A stretch of DNA of 64,000 nucleotides from assembly GCA_000226015.1 (NCBI GenBank), contig JH153124.1:44993-108992 (forward strand). The letters are read 5' to 3'. Position numbers and translations under genes: made by a program. The DNA comes from Mnemiopsis leidyi (taxonomy: Eukaryota; Ctenophora; Tentaculata; Lobata; Bolinopsidae). The notes under the pieces were generated by a model. That model saw nothing but the letters and a program-made list of their open reading frames with translations. It did not search any database and was not told the origin of the DNA. Shown piece after piece: positions 57,089 through 64,000 of the stretch; the first letter of the stretch is position 1, and each line of letters starts with the position of its first letter.

Positions 57089-60087
57089 ATGACAATGACA
57101 TCCTTTCCCTGGGAAAATAAATCATCGCAGTCATTCCCGTGGGAAAAACGGGAAAGTCCCCAGTATTCCTACCAGAACCACAGCGACAGTTACGAATGGC
57201 AAACCCCCCAAAATGGGACCCCGTCGTATCACTGGCAAAGTGCAGCCCCGACAGCCAACTCTGGAACTAAATATCCCTGGGATTCTGGAAGTAACCATGG
57301 AAGTTACATCGGGGGAAGCCAAACAAACCCTTTCGATGTGAAGAAAACTAGTTTTCCTTGGGAGAAATCAGCCGTCAACTCCACATCCAAAAGTGATTTG
57401 TTTGTTTTTGGACGAGAAGAACCGAAAAGCCATGGCGGAAGTTCGAGTTACAGTTCGATGTTTCGAGAACAACAACAAGCTGAACGAGATAAGCCTTCTG
57501 AAACAAAGCCGGCCGCTGGTACTTACAGTTCGTTCTTCAATGAAAACAAAAAATCTCTCTTCCCATGGGAGAAAAATAAAGACCCCCCGGAGGAAGATAG
57601 GAAGCCAGACCCGGACAGTTTAGAGGCTAAAATGTCGGAGTATCTGAAAGTTACTCCTCCTGGGGAATATGGTGGCAAAACAGATAACGAAAAACAGGAC
57701 AGTGCTCAGATCAAGGTGGAAAAGGCAGCAGAAAAGTCTGTGGCGTCACCGAAAACGCCTAAGAAGAAAATGTCGCCGAAGAAATCGCCGAAGTCTGGCA
57801 GAAAGAAGTCATCGTCAAAAGAAGAAAAAGTTGACAAGGAAGAAAAACAAGAGGAAAAAACTCCGAACATCGAGGTTAAAGTTAAGATTTCTAACGATCA
57901 GGAAGATGAAGAAGCAAAGCTCAAGGAAGAAGAAAGTCTAGAAAATTCTCAGAAAGTCAAAACTCCTTCGCCAAAAACTTCTTCGCAACCGGCAACAGAA
58001 GAAAAACTTCCCACAACATCACCTAAAGCACCGCTCTCCCGGAGCTCTTCCTTGACAAAGCTTGCTACAAAAAACAAGAGCGACAGAGTTAAGTCAGCTC
58101 CTCCCGTTCCGAGACACATCAACAGAAAGTCAGAAATGTTGGCTCGGACTTATACGAGTGCTTACGCTAAACCTAAAATTTCTCCTAAAAAGAAAGAAGA
58201 GGATAAAAATGTTGAGGAAAAACCAAGTAAGTGTCGAATTCTTATTCAACTGCCTATTTCCTAAATCTCCGTATTCCAAATAACTTTTTGTCACAAAATT
58301 TCACTCTGAAACAGAAAATAAGACAACTATTGCTGACTGATCAGGTGCCGATAACAACACTGTTTAGGACTAAGCTACAGGAGAGAACAATCTATCAGTG
58401 AATGGGTTTACCCTTCACCTCCCGAACCAGTGGACTGGAAGACCAGATGTGGGTATTCTAACGTAACTTTCTATCGCCTACATAATTATGTTTAATGATA
58501 TAATACTTATCGAATATAAGTTCAAAATCATTTACTACTTAACTTGAATTTGTGTTTTTGTCATACTTTATTTGTGGTTTTTGTTATACAAACATTTCAA
58601 ATCATCTTATAATTGCAGCGGAACAGGGACTACCTATAGAAGCTCCTCCAACTACCGCACTTGATACACAATCAGAGTTAAACTTAGATAGCACGAGTTT
58701 GCGGGAGGCAGCTTTCCAGAAGTGGATCGCTAAAAAGAAGGAAAACAAAACGTTTAAAAAGTCGGATCTTGTTACTGTAATACATGATAAGGAAGACATG
58801 CCTTCAGCAGAGGAAATTCGTCAGGTTTTTGTTTTCTTTATCACTTAATTGTCCAATAAGGTAATCAATGGATGTTGTCTATCGATGTCTGAATAATACA
58901 GATGTGATCGACTCTTTAATACTTCCTCTCCATTTTTATTTCCATCAAATTAACTGTCGAGCAATATCTCCCCGCAATTATATGCTAAGACTTTAAGCGT
59001 GATTGCATCTGTCAAGACTAATAAAGTGGCGCACACCGGCAAATGGAAATGTGTCAAATTGTTACACACCTGTGTTCCTGAATTCGCTGATGAAAATGCC
59101 GTAGCGCTTCAAATTTTGTGCTTTCGACACGAGATTACTTTATTGAAAAAGTATAGCACTTCACGCGGCGGTTATTTCAAAAATCCTCGGAAAAAACTCC
59201 GATTATTTCAGAAAAGGTTCGAAGAATGGTACCGATCCCGAGCTGTTGAAGCTGATAAAAAATTCAAGGAAAAGAACAAAGCTGAAGTTACGACAAAAAT
59301 TGAAGCTGCGGTGATTGAAGAACAAAAAGCAAAGAACGAAGCGATAGCTAGACGGCTTTGGGAGGAAAAAGACAAGGAGAGAAAACAGAAAATTTTAGCA
59401 AAACGACAGGAGGAAGAAAAGAAGAAAATTGAAAAGGAGAAAGAATTGGAGGAGAAGAAGAAGAATGCGGACAAAACGTTCAACAATTGGAAGACAATTA
59501 AGGACCCTAAGTTAAAAGATGAAGCGAGGAAGAAACGTTTGGAGGAGAAAAAGAGGGAACAGCAAGAACGAGACGAAAAAGAGATGAAAGAGATTGAATC
59601 ACAGAAATCCTTCAAAGCTTGGTGAGATATTTGGACAATTGTCTTATTGTCATATAACTGATTGTCGGTATTTTAGAAATTTTAGGTGTCCGAAAAACTT
59701 TCCTGTCCTTTCTCATTTTTACAGATATCTTTTTCCAGGAAAGAAGCCAAGGACCAAGATATACGAGAAAAGAAAGCTGAGGCAGATCGGCAGAAGATGC
59801 TCGCAGAACGACAGGAAATGCGACAAAAACGTGAAAAAGAAGAAGCAACTTCGCGAGCAGTACAACAATGGAACGCTCGAAAAGAACGAGACGAATCCAG
59901 AATAACGGTCCCACAGCACGTTTCACCCTGGAAAAACGGCCCAGGAAAACAAGCTGTGGTCTCGCGAGACGAGGTGATCATGGCGAATATCAAACACAAG
60001 AAAAATAGACAGAGGCAAGGATCTGGGAGGGGTCCTAGGAGTGTGTGTGATTCTGAAAATGTGACTGAGGTTGAGTTTGTTAAATAG
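57089..60087 (+). CDS. Coiled-coil protein with FPWE motifs and Trp-spaced repeats (CC-B), CCDC34-like
   Basis: Four exons (57089-58226, 58619-58824, 59212-59621, 59739-60087) join in frame to 700 residues. The N-terminal 190 residues repeat a short aromatic motif: SFPWENK, SFPWEKR, KYPWDSG, SFPWEKS and LFPWEKN, plus SYEWQ and SYHWQ. A Lys/Glu/Ser/Pro-rich linker follows. The coiled coil then shows the same aromatic-x-x-Trp spacing as CC-A: AFQKWIAKKKE, RFEEWYRSR, TFNNWKTIKD, SFKAWKEAKD and AVQQWNARKE. The C terminus (HVSPWKNGPGK) resembles the P-W-K end of CCDC34. The repeats AFQKW-IAKKK and MKDW-IAKKE tie CC-A and CC-B together as paralogues. A microtubule or flagellar role is inferred from the CCDC34/CCDC181/MAP9 likeness only. 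Confidence 0.8.
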
Positions 60088-62847
60088 GGACTTTGGTGGG
60101 TTGTTTATCATGACTTTTCCTTTCAGCTTTGACTTTGAAATGTTTGTTTGACTTAAGATTTAGTTTTTACGCCCTTCAATTAATATTTAGCCGTGTTATA
60201 TGAGCAGAGTTGTGATATACTGTTTTTGTTACAGAAGCTCAGACATATTGATACATCATATGTTAATTTTTGTAAAAATATCAGATAGATGTCCTTCATC
60301 GCTTAAGTTTGTAATTTAATGTAACTTTGTGAATATAAATGTATAGAGCTCAGAAGATAATTTATTCATTGTTTGATACCTAGCAGTCTGTTTTCTTATT
60401 GCGTACTTAAATGTTAGTTTAGTTTCAATCTGCACCCCCTAGACCACCGACAATTTTGGGCTTGGACCTTTGTATCAAAGTTCACATCAACAACTCCCTC
60501 AAACTGATTGTAAAATCCATGGACGTTGACGTAACGCGCGGCGACAAAAATGCGGAAAAAATACTTTTTGTTCCTCATCAGTGCGCCAAAAATAAATGTC
60601 ACGCGAGTTCGCGTTGTTTTTCTACGAAATTGTCGTATCTAACTATGCTCTTAAATTAGCGTCTGGGGAAACGCATTTTCTGCACATGCCATAGTTTATT
60701 TATTATCTAATAACGAATATTGATCACAAAACTTTGTACAGGTCACTCTCATGGCTAATTCCGATGGACTGGAGAAGTTGATAAAGAAGATCTCTCCTCA
60801 AAAAACGTTATGTAGAAACTGCAGAGTTGAGAGTTGCATACTTCCTTAACCTCTAGTTATGGTATGAAGTTAGAAGTTGTTAACAACTTTATTTTGTTGA
60901 ACTTTTATATTCCCTTGTTTCACTTTACCCGTTAAAGCAGCTCATTTTATCAAGGTTTTCAACACCAATTAGGTGGAGTTGAGTTGTATAGTGAAAAAGC
61001 TGTTACAACTTACATTACTTATTTCCTTGTCGCGGTGATACCCGACTCACGCAGCTAACGGTAGACGGATATAATCTCGCCAATTATTTCCTTTCAGTTT
61101 TTCAACTATATTTGAAAGTTGAAAATCCAACTGTTCGATGTATTTTTTTGCAAATGTTGTCATATCCGTATAGGTGGTCCCAAAGCACATAGCGAATAGC
61201 GAGACGTTATCACGCCCTTTTTCTAATTGTCGAAACTCAATTTCAAGCACCTACGTCCTACGCACTGTAGGAGTTCCCACATATAACATCACAGTCCACT
61301 TGATAATTTAGAGCGCACGCGTCTCGCCCACGTGACGTCATCACGAATTAGTGGTCACGTGACTGAGGACGCTGCGTTACGCAGCCTGTAACTCTACTTG
61401 TCTACATGTCCCAGCGCACTTTTTGCGTAGTTTACTCTTCATCGGTTCTTATCTATTAATAACTACTGCACCACCCATGTGATTGAGATACTGTTTTAAA
61501 AACAATTGTCTACGCTCATCAGAACTGTATCGACCACAATTGTTTTAGTATCGAGATACTTTTTCTCGTGCAACTAGCGAACTTCGAATAGTACGTTTCA
61601 AGTCTGGGCTTAATTTATTTGTCCTGGTTCTTACTACCGTCACAGCTAGTCGAGTGTTGTTGTTGTTGTTCTGCTCTTCCCACACTTTGAGCAGATGTCG
61701 GTTGCCATCTTTTTGATGAGGTTTGTATTTTACTGTTCGTTTTTTGGTTAATAACTGTACTAAATCTTTGCTGGTTTTAATACTGTATTGTTGATATAGA
61801 AGTTGAAACACAAACTTTTTGGAGCACCAAAGCGGATTCATTGATTTCTAGCTAATCATGGAACAACGTTAAGAGCCACCTTTAGTTTAAATTGCTTTCA
61901 TCGAGGCGTGATGTTGTGGACTTTCCTGTGGTGTATGCTTGCTAGGTATGGACGTAAATCTAATTTCGGAAATGTCACCTTAAAATTTAACGATCTTGAA
62001 TATATGTCCAAGGAAATTTTCTTATCCCAGAAATAGATGAATATAAATAAATCGGGAGTTATAAGAAAAAGTAGAATATACACGATGTTGAGCACGAATA
62101 TTGTATTCTGGCACTATGTCACATTCTGGATAAATTATTATATTAGATATGAACATTACAATTCAATAATAGATGATATAGAATTAGTCGCACTGCATTC
62201 TTGTCGCAAAGCTACCAAGTTAGCTGTCCCATACAAATTGCGATACTGTTATCCTTTCTAAAGCCATATTTCATCAATAAAATGTATTCATTTCGGCATA
62301 ATGAAGTACATACACTTAAAGCAATTTTAATAAAACCTCTCCACACCTAGAAACTGGTGAAAGGTTCTCGTTACCTACGATAACACCTGTCTTGAACTCT
62401 TGTCTGAACCGCTGAGTAATGTGTTTTGTACCTTCCTTCGGGACGGGAAATAGTCCAGTTGTAACTTGATATATCCCCGGCTAATAACTAATTATTTGGG
62501 AGAATGACATTAGCATGGATAATGATATATTTTGGGTGAACACTGAACTTTTATAAATAAACAATGTTATGTGATGATAGTTTTGCAGGATGCCTGCACT
62601 CTGCAGCAGAAATTTTCAACTGGAATTTTTTTTTTCAAACAAAATGAGCTGATATGCCTGAGAAGATGGTGCTGTACGCTTTAAACCCACGTCGTGTTTA
62701 AATTCAAATTTTCTTACCTGGTATTTCCTGCAAATTCTGCATAAATGGAACGAATTTTCCTCCTGTAAACATGAATGGCCGCCTAGAACACACAAATATT
62801 TGAAGCACGTCAGGATGACACAATATCTAACGCACCACTCACCGCAG
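60088..62847. other. Intergenic region, no supported gene
   Basis: A fragment of the CpG-rich mosaic repeat lies at 61033-61084 (GTGATACCCGACTCACGCAG then GACGGATATAATCTCGCC). At about 61329-61366 two CACGTG E-boxes flank a TGACGTCA CRE-type site. Open frames at 60456-60659, 61047-61250 and 61545-61841 show no family likeness. A short ATG-led frame at 60751 (MANSDGLEKLIKK) could be a first exon of the next gene but has no clear donor. Confidence 0.45.
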
Positions 62848-63859
62848 TCTGAGCGGCCTGGCTGAAGGTCTGCGGTTCTACGACAGTGTCGGCTCCATTA
62901 CAGCAGATGACATCTCTCCGATGGAGTGTTACACGGGGGACCTCGACTTCAGGTGCAAATACGTGGAGGTGAGTAAATGTCGTGTTTCTATAGCTCGACT
63001 TCAGGTGCAAATACGTGGAGGTGAGTAAATGTCGTGTTTCTATAGCTCGACTTCAGGTGCAAATACGTGGAGGTGAGTAAATGTCGTGTTTCTATAGCTC
63101 GACTTCAGGTGCAAATACGTGGAGGTGAGTAAATGTCGTGTTTCTATAGCTCGACGGCAGTCGGCGAGTTTAAGGCTCAGTCTAGCGTGCAAACTGCAGC
63201 CAAGTTTGCGACTTGCCGTCTTTAGAGACGTTTGAGGCAAACGCCCTCAGAAGTTAAGCCGGGTGAGATTAGTGTTGTAAGCAGGCTTTACACTGTCATA
63301 GGAAATGTACGAAAGTATAGAACTGCTGGAGCTTCACATTTATCTGGAAGAATTGCCATATTCTTAAAAGTAAAACATGTCATTTGCCAGATAAGATAAT
63401 TAAAGTCTGACACTGAACAGATCTGAACTACGTGCAATATTTCATATTAGCGGCCAAAATTCTAGTGTTCTATCGCTAAATTTTCATTCCTGATATTGCA
63501 CACCGTGTATGGTATTTACACTTTAACTATTTAGCTGGAACGTGCCAGTGTACGTTCTCTCGCTCACAGGATATTAGCTGATGATATTATCGAACTATCC
63601 CGTCCAAATCTCTTGGAAATTTGCCTTGACTCATGAACTGGAGATATATCGCCTGAGGCAGGAATCTCGACTCTGCCGACTACTTCATCGTTATTTCTGC
63701 AGACTTGATGTCTATGTCTGTCGTGTGTCAATTTATCTGTCACGTGTCAACCTCCCTGCCATATGTAACAGTTTGTGATTGTTTCAGGCTTGTGGACGAC
63801 ATCTCCGGAATTTGGCGATGATTTGCGACCGAAGAAATCAGCGAAGAGTTGCCCTTCAG
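62848..63859 (+). CDS. Unidentified gene, two internal exons, continues past window
   Basis: Two exons are supported by splice signals and an unbroken joined frame: 62848-62968 (LSGLAEGLRFYDSVGSITAD, then DISPMECYTGDLDFRCKYVE) and 63788-63859 (ACGRHLRNLAMICDRRNQRR, then VALQ). The first donor is gtgagt and the second gtgagg. I do not recognise the protein. HLRNLAMICDRRN has a faint likeness to the BH3 motif of BAK (L-A-x-I-G-D-x-x-N), with Cys in place of Gly and Arg where a hydrophobic residue is expected, so a BCL-2-family identity is only a guess. The end of the first exon with its donor is repeated in tandem just downstream. Confidence 0.5.
62942..63152. repeat. 52-bp tandem array of an exon end plus splice donor
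   Basis: Four copies of a 52-base unit occur, starting at 62945, 62997, 63049 and 63101. Each unit holds the last 27 coding bases of the exon (LDFRCKYVE), the donor gtgagt, and a 3' acceptor-like tttctatag. The copies are nearly identical, so the array is young. Confidence 0.9.
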
Positions 63860-64000
63860 GTGAGGTTTGATCATGTTAGGTTTTCAGATTTTAGATATTG
63901 CTCAATGTAACTTTTACATGAATGTCGAGATCACTTTTTCTGTCATGAAAATCTTGGAACTTTGGTCTCCATTGTATGGTCTTTGAAGCCTAGACCCGTA

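Noticed and set aside
61047-61250. A 67-codon minus-strand frame as a gene
   Set aside because: It starts next to a mosaic-repeat fragment, is isolated, and shows no family likeness or splice context.

Overview
The window is nuclear DNA from an animal, probably a marine or freshwater invertebrate outside the vertebrates. Coding exons follow GT-AG rules and are broken by introns of about 75 to 2,400 bases. The genes are animal and ciliate-cell genes: the intraflagellar transport protein IFT52, the central-apparatus WD40 protein SPAG16, the retromer sorting nexin SNX1/2, ROGDI, the deubiquitinase MINDY4, the replication factor GINS4/SLD5, SH2 and Dok-type adaptors, Ly6-type proteins, and a kringle/trefoil/Ig receptor. 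LINE, SINE and short inverted-repeat elements are common. The phylum cannot be fixed from this sequence. Strong-looking 3' splice sites sit just before the start codons of most genes, which would fit a lineage with spliced-leader trans-splicing (for example hydrozoans, ctenophores or flatworms), but this is inference.

Layout. 1-160 is an AC microsatellite. 781-3299 (+) is the 3' half of SNX1/2. 4359-14057 holds three minus-strand genes in a row: SPAG16, ROGDI and an eight-exon single-pass receptor with a domain order I do not recognise. 14661-16033 and 19685-21010 (+) are two tandem genes for two-domain Ly6/uPAR proteins with GPI-type tails. 21011-30600 has no host gene that I can support; it is a nest of LINE pieces, tRNA-derived SINEs, inverted-repeat elements, CpG-rich mosaic repeats and an assembly gap. 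30620-40578 (+) holds MINDY4, GINS4 and a coiled-coil gene (called CC-A here). 41703-46953 (-) is an SH2 adaptor. 49069-60087 (+) holds a PH-PTB Dok-like adaptor, IFT52 and a second coiled-coil gene (CC-B) related to CC-A. 62848 to the end is the start of an unidentified gene.

How the genes fit together. SPAG16 and IFT52 act in cilia, and CC-A and CC-B resemble microtubule or flagellar coiled-coil proteins, so four of the twelve genes may serve the axoneme. The Dok-like and SH2 adaptors lie head to head and are both phosphotyrosine-signalling parts. Same-strand neighbours are spaced by only about 0.5 to 1 kb, giving three compact runs that could be co-expressed or operon-like. All exon models below were built by eye; every joined model keeps its reading frame across all its junctions.
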